Origin: Wuchereria bancrofti
Lineage: Eukaryota; Nematoda; Chromadorea; Rhabditida; Onchocercidae
NCBI GenBank assembly: GCA_005281725.1
Contig: SSBO01000012.1
Span: 20,786,779 to 20,850,778, forward strand
Reading direction: 5' to 3'
Length of the DNA stretch: 64,000 bases
Positions 26,942-37,957 of the stretch are shown in pieces (position 1 is the first letter of the stretch; each line of letters starts with the position of its first letter). Both the position numbers and the translations under genes were made by a program. The notes below the pieces were generated by a model, which saw only the letters and a program-made list of their open reading frames with translations, searched no databases and was not told the origin of the DNA.

Positions 26942-28621
26942 CTATCTAAACATCTTTTGATCAAGAAATTCAGTTTTTTTATCGGAGGATTCTAGCAAAA
27001 AAGCATGCAATGGTTTTAAAAGTTACCTGCCACTGTTTCGAGCTTAACACTTGAAGAGCAGAACCTCAGGTCAAGGACTTCATCATTGGGCACAAATACA
27101 TCACCAATCTTTTGCCATTTATTATCTTCTACGAAACCGAACAACAACTAAAATTAATCTTTATGTGAAAAGTAAGTGGAAAAGCGCTGAAACGTACCAC
27201 TGTAAAGCTCTCCTCTGTTCAGTCTGTTTTTGTTTTCCCATTAATACTTTCAGAAATAACTGCACGTGTTCGTGACATTCCACAAAAAGTTCAAAATTTT
27301 ATTAGATGGACGCAAATCTACCTTCCCTCCTTTCATCCCGATAGATGTATTTAAATCATCACACAAAAGCTTTTGTCTTCCGACTTGTTCCATAGCAAGT
27401 TTCGCTCCAGAAATCAGTTGACGAATTGTTTTGGATACTTCTTCCAGTAGTAGCGTAATCACTTTATCATTAGCGATTTTCTCACGTACGATCGGGTAAC
27501 TCAAAGAAAGAAACGGCTATATCAATGGGAATACATCATGGGAATACTACTATGTTATTCCTAACTTGTAGGATTTCCGAACAGAATCCCATTGTTCCAT
27601 TCAGGTATTTTAAACAAAACAAAGCAAATATTTCCAGACAAAAGGGCGATCGCTTTAAACATTTATGAATCGATTCTAGTTGCTTATTTCCCAAGTAACT
27701 GTCAAATATGATTATCAACTATACAAATACAATTACCGATGTCAACAAGACAAACCTCAACGTAGTAGCAAAATTCCAAAAAGAGTTATGATTCAACGCT
27801 ATACTACCATGTTCCTTGTCATTCATAACCTATAACAATTATTTAAATAAGTGGTTAGCAACTGGTTTTGGCTAATAAAGTGTTGAATAGTGTTGATTAT
27901 CTAGCATTCAGTTACTAGCTGCACGCTAAAATAATTGCCGCTTATAGATCTGACATGAAAGTAAAAAATTTTGAGAAGTTGAGAGGTAGAAAGACTTCCG
28001 AGAACGACTACCTACTTTTCATTATTGTGTTTAAGGGAATTTGCAATAGAAAGAAGTTGCATCAAATGAAAGAATTATATTTTCTTCATAACTGCCAGAA
28101 ATATACGTATTTCAGGATCAGCAGGCCAAGTGAAGTATTTTACGTATAAATAAGTACATATTTGATAAGAATATAAGTTTGCTTAAACTTATGTGATAAA
28201 CAACTATTTAGAAAAGACTCTGTACAACGTCTACCTCTTTCGCGCTTGTATTAGACAATAATTTAGAGATGCCCAAGGAAACACAGTGAGGTTCTTCTTG
28301 AATTCTCGATGTAGATGGGACATCTGAATCAGATTAGCCGGTTTAAAGAAAAAAAAAACATGAAAAGTAAGAATCAAAGAGTGGATATAATCTCTATTAT
28401 TATCTTTACTTTAGTTTCTTCCCGTATTACATCGATTTGCCCCAGTAAAATCAATTTTCTCATAGCAGTATTTGAATAACCAAGCAGATTTAGTAAAAAA
28501 AGTGCATTTAGTAATAAATCATACCAGATGAACGATCATTGTCAGCGGATGGACTGTATGTTCGTTTCGTCTTCCGGATCCGATTACTTGTTCGTTTAGT
28601 TGATCCACTGTTCCGGATCAT
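26942..28621 (-). CDS. short TAF6-like histone-fold protein
   Basis: Exons 28525-28621, 28235-28323, 27322-27516, 27027-27147 and 26942-26991 read in phase to about 183 aa. A basic N-terminus (KRTSNRIRKTKRTYS) is followed by VSLGISKLL and then a TAF6-type histone fold with EEVSKTIRQLISGAKLAMEQ, KLLCDDLNTSIGMK. After the intron comes LLFGF at 128-132, which aligns with the PLYGF turn of TAF6 at exactly the same distance from the DDLN element. TAF6 is a TFIID/SAGA core subunit that pairs with TAF9. Normal TAF6 continues for several hundred residues with a HEAT-repeat domain. Here a stop comes about 50 residues after LLFGF. An alternative last exon (acceptor near 26944) ends at 26883 with a KRKRRSI tail. 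The exon-3 acceptor (GATATAG) is a choice. It may be a truncated paralogue or a decaying copy. The full-length TAF6 should lie elsewhere. Confidence 0.6.
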
Positions 28622-29432
28622 TCTATCAATAATATTGAAATATTCTGAGAAGAAAACAGAACTCTACGAGATCGATAACCAACACATCACAGAGCAAAAC
28701 TAAGTGCAAAGAGAAACAACCAATGGCGCTAATGGTTTCGGCGTAGAAGCATTTGAACAAACTCTGTGAAACTGTTATTTCCAATCACTTCAAGATAAGC
28801 TTTTGTGATATGATTCCTTCTGTGACAAGTTGAATTATAGGATTACTTGTCAAATAAGGAGGTATAACAATAAGTAAAGATATTCAACTAATAATGTACG
28901 ACAATTATTGATTAATTAACTCTATGCATATTTCTAAATAAATTTTTACTTTATTGGAATATCTGTGAGAGGGAATTGTTATGCTTAATCTTCCTAACAA
29001 TAATAAGAATGAAATAAATAATTAGACAGATAATAATAGAGGATAGAAAGATCATTTGTATGATGAATAATACGTGAATTAGCGGAAATACGTGAGAATG
29101 AATGTAACGACAATCGCTACACGTTGAAATATAATTATTAATAATTGCTTTATTTTGAATATTTAAACGAGAGTTACTGTGAGTTTTTACGTAAACAAAG
29201 TGTAATAATAAGTAATAAAAAAAATAAATTTAAACAGCACTGATAGATAGATAATGCTGATTATCTTGTTGCATGGAATGTGTGATATCACTAGTGATAA
29301 TACACATTCCAAAAGGTATAAAAGAGGATAATGATAACCATTTATTTAAATATTTCATTCATTTTGATTTTTGAAGTAAATTTTCTGTTTCTCTCATTGA
29401 ATGAATGAGGAAAAAAGTAAGGCTAAAATATT
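28622..29432. other. intergenic region with a long palindrome
   Basis: It separates the 3' end of the phosphatase gene from the start of the TAF6-like gene, both on the minus strand. It must include the TAF6-like promoter. Apart from the palindrome at 29275-29310 and a TATAAAAG at 29317-29324 it holds nothing I recognise. Confidence 0.5.
29275..29310. repeat. 36-bp near-perfect palindrome
   Basis: Left half GGAATGTGTGATATCACT and right half AGTGATAATACACATTCC are reverse complements at 16 of 18 positions, with no spacer. The centre is TATCACTAGTGATA, a perfect 14-bp palindrome. It could form a cruciform, be a dimeric protein-binding site, or be a tiny inverted-repeat element remnant. Confidence 0.85.
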
Positions 29433-32400
29433 TTAAATCATATTTGCCTTCTTCACTTCTGCATGAAATGAAACAGCAAATTCACGATACTTTAATGGTA
29501 ATTTCGCCTGAAATGTAAAATTATAAAATATGCTAGAATGAAATGCTTCACAAATGTCTTTCTTGATGGTTTTTCTAGACAAATAAAAAAAAAGCTTGTC
29601 AAATAAGGTATTTACGTGAATAGTGGTTACGTGAAATGAGAATAGTGCAGAAGTGTGTATATTTTTCTGTAATGAATTTAACTTTATAAAATTTATTTAA
29701 CTTTGTATTCATTTCAATTTTATTCTTGAATGGAACTTACTTTAATGTAATCCAGTACAGTGGTATAGATGAACACGTATTGTGCTTCATTTTGTACGCT
29801 TGATGCACGTTGATTTCTCATCTCTTTAACAACTTGTGGTACCTGAAATTTGTTCACGTTAATTTAATCATTCCGATCAGTGCTAATCGGAAGTATTGTT
29901 GAGCTTTTCATCCTACTAATTATACTTAATAAAGGTACATTTTAATTCTAACATCAAAATTAGACGTAATAATTGCAGTGGAAGAAAGAAATGAATGGAA
30001 AAAGAATTAGATTATGAAAAAACGTAGATTTAAAAAAAAAAAAAATTAATTTCATATTACATTTAATGGTTGGTTTCTCCAAAGACGTGACAATAATGTA
30101 TCAATTGCTACCACTGTACCCGTACGGCCAATACCAGCTGAGCAATGAATTATGCTGGTCGAACTCTAAAATCAAAAAAAAATTTCAATTTATTTCAATT
30201 TATCGAAATTGAAAAAAAAAAATTTAGTAAGTATTGATTACATCATGTAAGTATGGTAGGACTAATAAACTCGAAATAATGAAAAAACAAAATTATAAAT
30301 TAACTTGTAAGTGTGTGAGATAAACAACGAAAGAATTTGAAATTTTGAAAATTCAAAAAGAAAGAATGAAATCACAATAAATACAGTAGGCATCATTCGA
30401 ATTAGCCTTAATACAGTCATTCCACTTTGTGGTACACCACGATCCGGCCAATCCGTCATATGTATAAGCTTTACGATGGTTGAATTTGAACAACCTTCCG
30501 GTAACACTTCCAGAAGATATGTTTCAAATTTATCCTCATGTTCGGACTGCAAAATAGTTCTTGAAGAAAGTAATTTAAATTCAATGAAAAAGAAAAAATT
30601 TGTTCATGATAAATTTTTAGTTTAATTTATTATAGAAATTAATTTAAATATTTAAATAAATTAAAAATGAAATGAATCAGAAATAAATATGTTTATCTAT
30701 TCTATTCTTGCACTAACCAATGATCATAAATGTCAAGCAGATAAAAATAAACAGAATGGCTTAACTAGCACCTCTGATACGATCATATATCACTTTTCCG
30801 GACTGTACTATTAATCAAATATTAAGTTTTGGATTATTAATCAAATATTAAGTCTTGGGATCTATTAATCAAATATTATTTGGGATGTTATTAAATTCCA
30901 GATGACATGAATATTTCTTAGAAATGAAATGAAATATAGAAAAGACTGTGACTAACTCGTTTATTCATAACAAACATACAACCGTAAGTTTTATTTTCAC
31001 CATTTTCTGCTGGCCAATACTGAAAGCATTTCGGTTTACCGTCTTCAAAAGTTTTGCATAACATTATGATCGTTGTAATTTGTTCTTGATGTACCATACG
31101 CCAAAAATCGCTTGCAGTTGATTCAAGTGGACCCTGTGGGTAAGAAACCCATAATATACAGATAAAAAAAAAATTGGGTAATAAATTACCCAATTAATTG
31201 ATCAATTATTCAATCACATCAATGTCTCATAATTTCATGATGTCTCTCAAAAACCGATTTTTTTTTTTAATTTTCTACCTAATCGAAGAAATGTGAGATT
31301 GAATTATTAGTTAAATTGTGATTGTGTAATTGTTAACATTATTTATTTAAATTAAAAATATTTAATTGTGAATATAAGTAACATATTTGCAAAGAGTAAC
31401 AAAGCTAAATTGTTTATGAGTATGCGAAAGAAGTAAAAAATGCTTTATAAATAATTTCATAGAAAGCAAAAATAAAATTTGTAATCAGTGACATATTTGT
31501 ATTGGTATGAATTGCTATTGGTTATTAAATTATCTTATTTATTTCTAATTAATTTTATAAACTGATAAATAAATATTCAAAAAAGTTTCTAGACTGAGTG
31601 AAATTTTGAAGTTTTTAAAGATTTTCGATTTTTTAAATCTTGAATTCAAAAAAAAAAAAAAACAAATTGGTCTAAATAAAATGACAGCTAATTGAAAAGA
31701 GAGAAAAGTGATTGCAATTTCAAATGCGATTTTTTGAATTATATGATAAATTAGAATGATTGCACTTTGATAATTAATCTTACCTGTGTAGCGATATATT
31801 GATGAGCACAACCATCCATTTTTATCCAATTTGCATGTATATAATCTGTTTCAGGTGGAACATTTAGTGTTAAAACAACTCTAAAATTCTACCATGCAAA
31901 AAAAAAAAAAAAAAAATAATTTTATTTCACTTCTTTTACTGTTAAAAATGATGATAAAATTAGGTGAACAACATTTCAAAACAAATAAATCATATATGCT
32001 TGTTAAGACATAAAATTTAATTGGTTTACTTTTTAATTTACAGATAATTTTCTCAGATTTATTTCAATTCTTGATGAAATATTAATTGTTACGCTAAATT
32101 ATCTATAATATTTAAAAATTTTAAATAACCGGGTAACATCTAGACAAGGTACATCACGATATCGATTTTTAAAAGGATTCGCGGTAAATGCCTCATTTGC
32201 ATTGTTTGGTGGTACATACATTTTTAACTCCTCAAATTCTCGTCGTAAACCAGCAACACCTGGAAATCACTGAAAGATTTACATATGAGATAAACAAAAA
32301 ATAAATTTTTAGTGTAAGCTTCTTGCAATGTAATATTTGAACAGCGATAAAATTTTATCAATTTTGGAAAGTTTTAGTTGAAATTTCATCAAATTTCATG

Positions 32401-33189
32401 CATTTTATTCTTTCTCAATGTGAATGACAATTATTTCAATTTTTTAATATGCTTTATATTCAAATGTGTAATTTCATTTTTAATTGCAATTAAACTTTTG
32501 AAATTTTTTGCTCGTCTATTAATTTGTCATTCATTAATCAATTTAGATTTAATCTTTACATTTCTGGTCTTTTCTATATTAATAAATATTGCAAACCCAT
32601 TGATCTAATGTAGTTTACATAATCAGAAATCAATTTTTCCATTTCATTGGTCATTGGTCTGCCACTTTTTCTACGACGCGTAGAACTTTTCTATAAAATT
32701 AACGTTAGCTTCTATTAGAGTAGCTATTGAAATTTATACATAATTGAAAATCAATTTTCTATTATCAGTTGCTGCTCTATTTACTATCAATTGCTATTTT
32801 GTTGCTTTAATGCTAATAACAACAATTTATGATTGAAATTTCGATGGAAATTTAAAATATTTCATTTATTCCTTCATATATTTGTTCATAAAAAAGAATA
32901 GCCAAAAAAATAAGAATTATTTTTTTTAATTTTTTTTTTTAAATTTTTTTTTAAATTTTTTTTTATTTTTTTTTTATTTTTTAAAATTTTTTTTTTCAAA
33001 CTTGCAATTAAATGCTAGAATTAAATAAAAATTAATATACTTTTCAACCATAGATAAGAAAGGTTACATTTAGTTAACCTTTAAATTTTTTACGCCAGAT
33101 ATAGATGAACCAGCAACATCGCCTTCAACAGTGACCTCTTCCTCCATTGTCACCTGTCTCCGACGTCGACGAGAACCAGCACGTTTCAT
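29433..33189 (-). CDS. protein tyrosine phosphatase, single catalytic domain
   Basis: Nine exons give a 350-aa protein: 33079-33189, 32597-32690, 32130-32259, 31784-31880, 30957-31133, 30385-30546, 30061-30165, 29741-29842 and 29433-29507. A highly basic N-terminus (KRAGSRRRRRQ) leads into a classical PTP domain. It has KNRYRDVPC (pTyr loop, Tyr102), DYIHANWIK, FWRMVHQE, the WPDRGVP loop with general acid Asp238, the P-loop HCSAGIGRTG with nucleophile Cys265 and Arg271, and QNEAQYVFIY (Q-loop Gln309/313). All residues needed for phosphotyrosine hydrolysis are present. No signal peptide, membrane segment or SH2/FERM domain is present, so it is inferred to be intracellular. The compact layout resembles the large nematode-expanded family of solitary PTPs, many of which are germline or sperm expressed. 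That expression is inference here. Confidence 0.93.
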
Positions 33190-34069
33190 ATTTCTAACTT
33201 CTTTAAATTCATTTTAACAATTCTACCACATAAAAATTCATTTCTCGTCTTTCTTTTTAAATTCTATACTAACAATCATACAGAAAATCTTATCAATTTT
33301 ATATTCATTGAATTTTTAATTTTTTCACATATATTCCTTAATTTTGATGCTATTCCATCTAATATTCCGAAATTTTGATTTAATTTTTCTAAAACTAAAG
33401 GCAAAACACCGTCTTGTCATATACACAATTGAATGAAGCAACGAAATGATACCGATAGGAGCGCTTCTAAACTTACAATTAAACAAAAATTAATCAGTCA
33501 TTTCCACTTTTCATTTTTATATACTAATAAACTTATGCAAATTTTCTGGTTTACATAAACTACAAAAAAAATTTTTTTTTAATCTGAAGGTATTAGTACA
33601 AAGTGTGGAAAGGAAAAGTGTTCCGTCCATAATCATTATGGTTAATTAAATATCATTGAACAAATTTTTTAATTAATAGTTAATCAAGCAATATTGCTGC
33701 GCTTTTACTTAGTTTAAACCGATTAAAATAAATAATTTTGACAAATTGTTCAAATCTAAAGTAAACAAAAAAAAAAAAAATTTCAGTTGATCAGTTATAG
33801 TAGGGAAATTTTCAGTAATAGAAGAATTCTACATGAGTAATCAAAACAATCTTTTCTCGCGCCTGCGATTTTTTTTTTCATGATCACAATCAGAAGTTAA
33901 ATATTGAATTTGAATAACATTTTGTATTAGCCAAAAGTTAAACGGTTTGATATTAATATCGCAAATAATTTACTGGAAACAGATTAAGAGCAACAATAAA
34001 ATAAATTTCATTTTTAAGAAAAATCATTTCAGATTACAAATGAACAGAAATCATTGATTAGGAATTTTG
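33190..34069. other. intergenic, PTP promoter region
   Basis: About 880 bp lie between the mec-3 stop and the PTP start, both genes on the minus strand. No conserved element was recognised. The gap is long for a typical nematode operon, so separate transcription is more likely. Confidence 0.45.
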
Positions 34070-37000
34070 TTAATCGTTAACAATTTCTTCTCCTTCTTCG
34101 TCTGCTTCAAACGGAAATGATAGTAATTGCTCTAAGGTAATTCCAGGTGCTAAAATAAAAAAAAAATTAGCATAAAGCATGAAATTGTTAATTTTTGTTA
34201 AATATATGAAAAAATATTTCGTCTTTGACAAATGTTTTGCTAAAGCTAATAAGCATTCATAAATTTGAATTCATGCTAATTGCAATAAACTAGAAATGAT
34301 TATTACGATCAAAACTAATTGGTGGTGGTGGTATTAAGCCACGTTGTTCAAATCTTCTCAAATAATTGCATAAATGCTTTAATCGTCGCTCTTTGCTTCG
34401 TCGATTTTGGAACCAAACCTGAAATTGGATTGATTTAAAGTTAATTAATTAATCTTTAAACTTTTTTTTTTTATGAAATGTAAACAATATGTGAACTTTT
34501 TAGAAGCTTATTTTCATTTACCTGAATAACACGCATACTGAGGCCTGTTTCTAATGCTAGCTTAGCTCTTACATGCTTTGATGGCTTTGGAGTTGACATG
34601 AACATTCTGTTTAGTACGTCTAACTGAAACAAACAACTAATTAAAATTTATTTTATTTAATTGTAGAAGAAAACTATACGGAAAATGAGGATAGGAATGA
34701 TATTTTACCAAATATTTAAAATTTTTGAATTATTTATAAATTTTACAAGTGAATATTACCTGGTACTGTTTAATGGTAGTACGTGGTCCCCTGCGTTTTA
34801 AAAAATTATTTTCATCATTTTGTTCATATCCGTATGTTTCATGAGAATGTGTGAAAAAGCTTGTTGATGAATTCAATTTCCTTAATAATATTTTCAACAA
34901 AATTTGTTGTATTAATGATTTTAACATTTTAATATTAGCGCCGTAAATCTAATTTATTTGCAAATTAATTTTGTATTGCATTAAGATTTTTAACTTCTTT
35001 TCATTTGATTCTAAATGAATCTTTAAGAATTAATTAATATAGATTTTGAATACTTAAACAATTTTACAAAAAAATTTCTGATGTAAATAGCTTTTTTTTT
35101 GTTTTCTGTTTTTTTTGGTTCTTTTTTTTTTGTCAACATATAGCATTTGTGTAAATAATATAAAGAAATTAATGATCTAAAATTAAATTTTATCACAATA
35201 TCTAATGTGAATAATAAGTTATATCACATAGAAATATCGAAAACAACAAAATACCTTGAAGCATCAGAAAGCAAACCATTGTCATCTGTCTCTAATATGC
35301 ATAATGCTTCAGTTGACGTTGCAATACTAAACACTGAAATAAAAAAAATTTCAAATCATAACATCAAATATTCATTTTAATAATAATAATAATAATACTG
35401 TAAAACTGAATAAATTCATTTAACTGGTTTTTTCATTTTGAAAAAAAAAAAACACGCTAACATATTAAAAATACATCTCATCTTAACACTTAATTTAATG
35501 CTACAATAATTTAAATAATAGAATCAATTTTAAGCCAATATTAGAATATCACATGGAAACTTACAATCATCGCTGCAAATAGTATGAGCAATGCATGCAA
35601 TACTTTTAGATATTTCATTTATGCAAATTTGTTCACCTTGTGATATTCTCTTACCACACTGAATGCATCGATGACAAGTGATATGATAAAATATATCATT
35701 CTCAAAATAGTCATTAAGTTATCAAAATGTTGTTTAAAAAAAAAGTTTAAATTTTGAAAATAGACTAAAAATATATAATAATTTTTGTATTGAAAGTTTC
35801 AAAAAATAAATGAAAAAGAAATATTTTGAATGATGCAATGTTAAATTTTCATTGATAAAAATGTTATGAGTTACCTTAACTTTATAGATCATTTCTGTTG
35901 GTGCAATACCTTGTCGACAGCCTGCACATCGATTCGGACTATGTTCCCTGTATTTAAAATTCAAAGAATTTATGTCATTAAAAAAAGGAAAAAAAAGACA
36001 CTTTAAATAAATTAGCTATGAAAGGAAAATTTGGATTACTTTGAAGCAAGCATAAGATTATCATATTTATAGAAAAAAAAAACTTTAATAATAAATCATT
36101 TTAATTAATATCTGAAGCAAAATTTAAAACTGAATCAATGATATCTTTACATTTAAACTTTGAAAATTATTCGTTATGATTTTATTTAAGATTCTCTTTT
36201 TTATAATTAATAAAAGTTTACTCATAATAATGCAAATGACAATATAAATGTCCACTCCTTTCGAAACATCTATCATAGAGAAGTATGGAACAAACTGAAC
36301 ATCTGACACAGTTTTCATGATATGCCCAATCACATATCTATAATAAATTATTTGAAAAATTTCAATTCAAAAACTCTTCGAACTAATTAATTTTATGCTA
36401 CAACAAGATACATTATTGAAATGAAAAATTAGTTAGCAACTGTTGCAATTATACTTGCAACAAATCCTATTTTTTTAAGGTATTTTAGAATGTAATGTAA
36501 TTAATAATAATAATACTATTTCTGAAGTGATAATATATCTTTTCTTATTGTATTTCAATGTCAATGGATTAAATTTTAATCAATAAATTTTCCTTTATTT
36601 TTTATATCTTTTTTAATAAATAAAACACAGCTATTGCATATGTCATATTCAAAAGTCGGTGTGACAACTTTAAAATGCTGGAAAATGACACTGAGTGAGC
36701 GGAAAGCACATTGATATTTAGCACCATGAATTTGTTAAAAAAATAAACTTGTTAAACAACATTCTATTGTTAATTAGGTTGCATTAATTAATTGGGCAAA
36801 TCCTACTGAATGAATTAATTTTAAGCTATTTTAGTACTGTTGTCAAAATGAATGAATACCTTTGACATAAATTCATGCATGATCGGAAATTGGCATTGCT
36901 TGCAGATGCTCTAAAAATTACTTTTTTTTTTTGGAATATTTTAGATTAGTAAATAAAAGTGAAAAACAATTATGCTAATTTTAAAGAAAATAAAATTTAT

Positions 37001-37935
37001 CATAGTACGCAGCATTTAGAATGTTCACATTGATATTACAAGTGAAAATACATCATACTTTTTGATATAACTTATTCAATTAGTTTAAGTTATTAAAATA
37101 GCCAAATGTTGCTATTAACAATCATTATTGTCTTCTTGGCTTAATTCTACTAAACTTATTTCTTATTGTAAAGCAATAAGAAGAATTTAATTATTTAAAA
37201 CGTGTGAAAATTTTGACAATATTAAAAGGATAGCATTGCGGTAAATAAATTTGATGTTTTTAAAATGTTAGACCTCAAAAATTAGCCAAAATATTTTGAC
37301 ATATTCAAATTTATCAGTTCTGGAAATTTAGAAAAACTGAAGATTTGAATTTATTTTGATTAGAAAATTGACCCCAAATTATATTATTCATTTATTTCAT
37401 TTACATTATGATATGATAAGATATAGAATCATTTTTTATTCACATCAAAAATTTTAAACAAAAATAAGAAATTGTTCAAATGATCAAATTTTGAACATAT
37501 CGCAGAGTTTTGTTTTCCTCAGCCAATTGTTTCATTGCTACCTGTTGCAGAACTACAGAAATAAACAAAGTAAGAAGATAATTACAAAAATATATTATCA
37601 TTAGTAATATTATGATAGTACAGATGTGCTACAATAGAAAATACTAAAATAGAAGAACAACTAATATAAGTTAAAAAAAGAATTATGTTACTTTAATGAC
37701 ATGAATCATTTCTTTGATATGATAGAATAATTTTTTTTTTTTTTGGATTTCATAAATATTTGGAAAGAAAAATGAAATGAGTGACCTTTTCATCGTCCAC
37801 AATTTTATTAATATCATTGTTTTTGTCATTGTCATCGTTAACATTAGAAATGGTAGCAATAGAAGTGATATTTATTAGTGTAATAGGTTGGTCATTAGCT
37901 AAAGTGACCGGCTTATCACTGGCACAACAATACAT
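34070..37935 (-). CDS. mec-3: LIM-homeodomain transcription factor MEC-3
   Basis: Eleven exons read in phase to 354 aa: 37786-37935, 37497-37541, 36860-36910, 36222-36337, 35875-35947, 35565-35700, 35255-35333, 34760-34880, 34522-34623, 34307-34418 and 34070-34149. LIM1 ligands are C68, C71, H89, C92, C95, C98, C115 and H118. LIM2 ligands are C128, C131, H151, C154, C157, C160, C181 and H184. The homeodomain (about 246-305) starts [17 protein letters not shown], contains [20 protein letters not shown] and [19 protein letters not shown], and is followed by EQRGLIPPP. The LHX class shares part of this, but KHLCNYLR with RGLIPPP points to MEC-3, which with the POU protein UNC-86 specifies touch receptor neurons in C. 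elegans. The acidic C-terminus ([12 protein letters not shown]) also fits. Exon 6 and exon 8 use GAG and AAG acceptors. The first two coding exons are Asn/Asp-rich and lack counterparts I recognise. Confidence 0.93.
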
Positions 37936-37949
37936 CCACCAGTAAAGCA

Positions 37950-37957
37950 CTTGAAAT
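37950..37957 (-). promoter_or_regulatory. probable spliced-leader acceptor of mec-3
   Basis: On the minus strand ATTTCAAG precedes a 14-base leader and the ATG at 37935. The pyrimidine-rich acceptor directly upstream of the first coding exon suggests trans-splicing. An ordinary 5' UTR intron is the alternative. Confidence 0.45.

Noticed and set aside
27051..27275. 74-aa plus-strand frame
   Set aside because: Antisense to the TAF6-like exon that encodes LLFGF, which has the better protein match.
29433..37935. Operon of mec-3, PTP and TAF6-like genes (same strand, in series)
   Set aside because: Intergenic gaps of about 880 and 810 bp are larger than usual nematode operon spacing, and the functions are unrelated.
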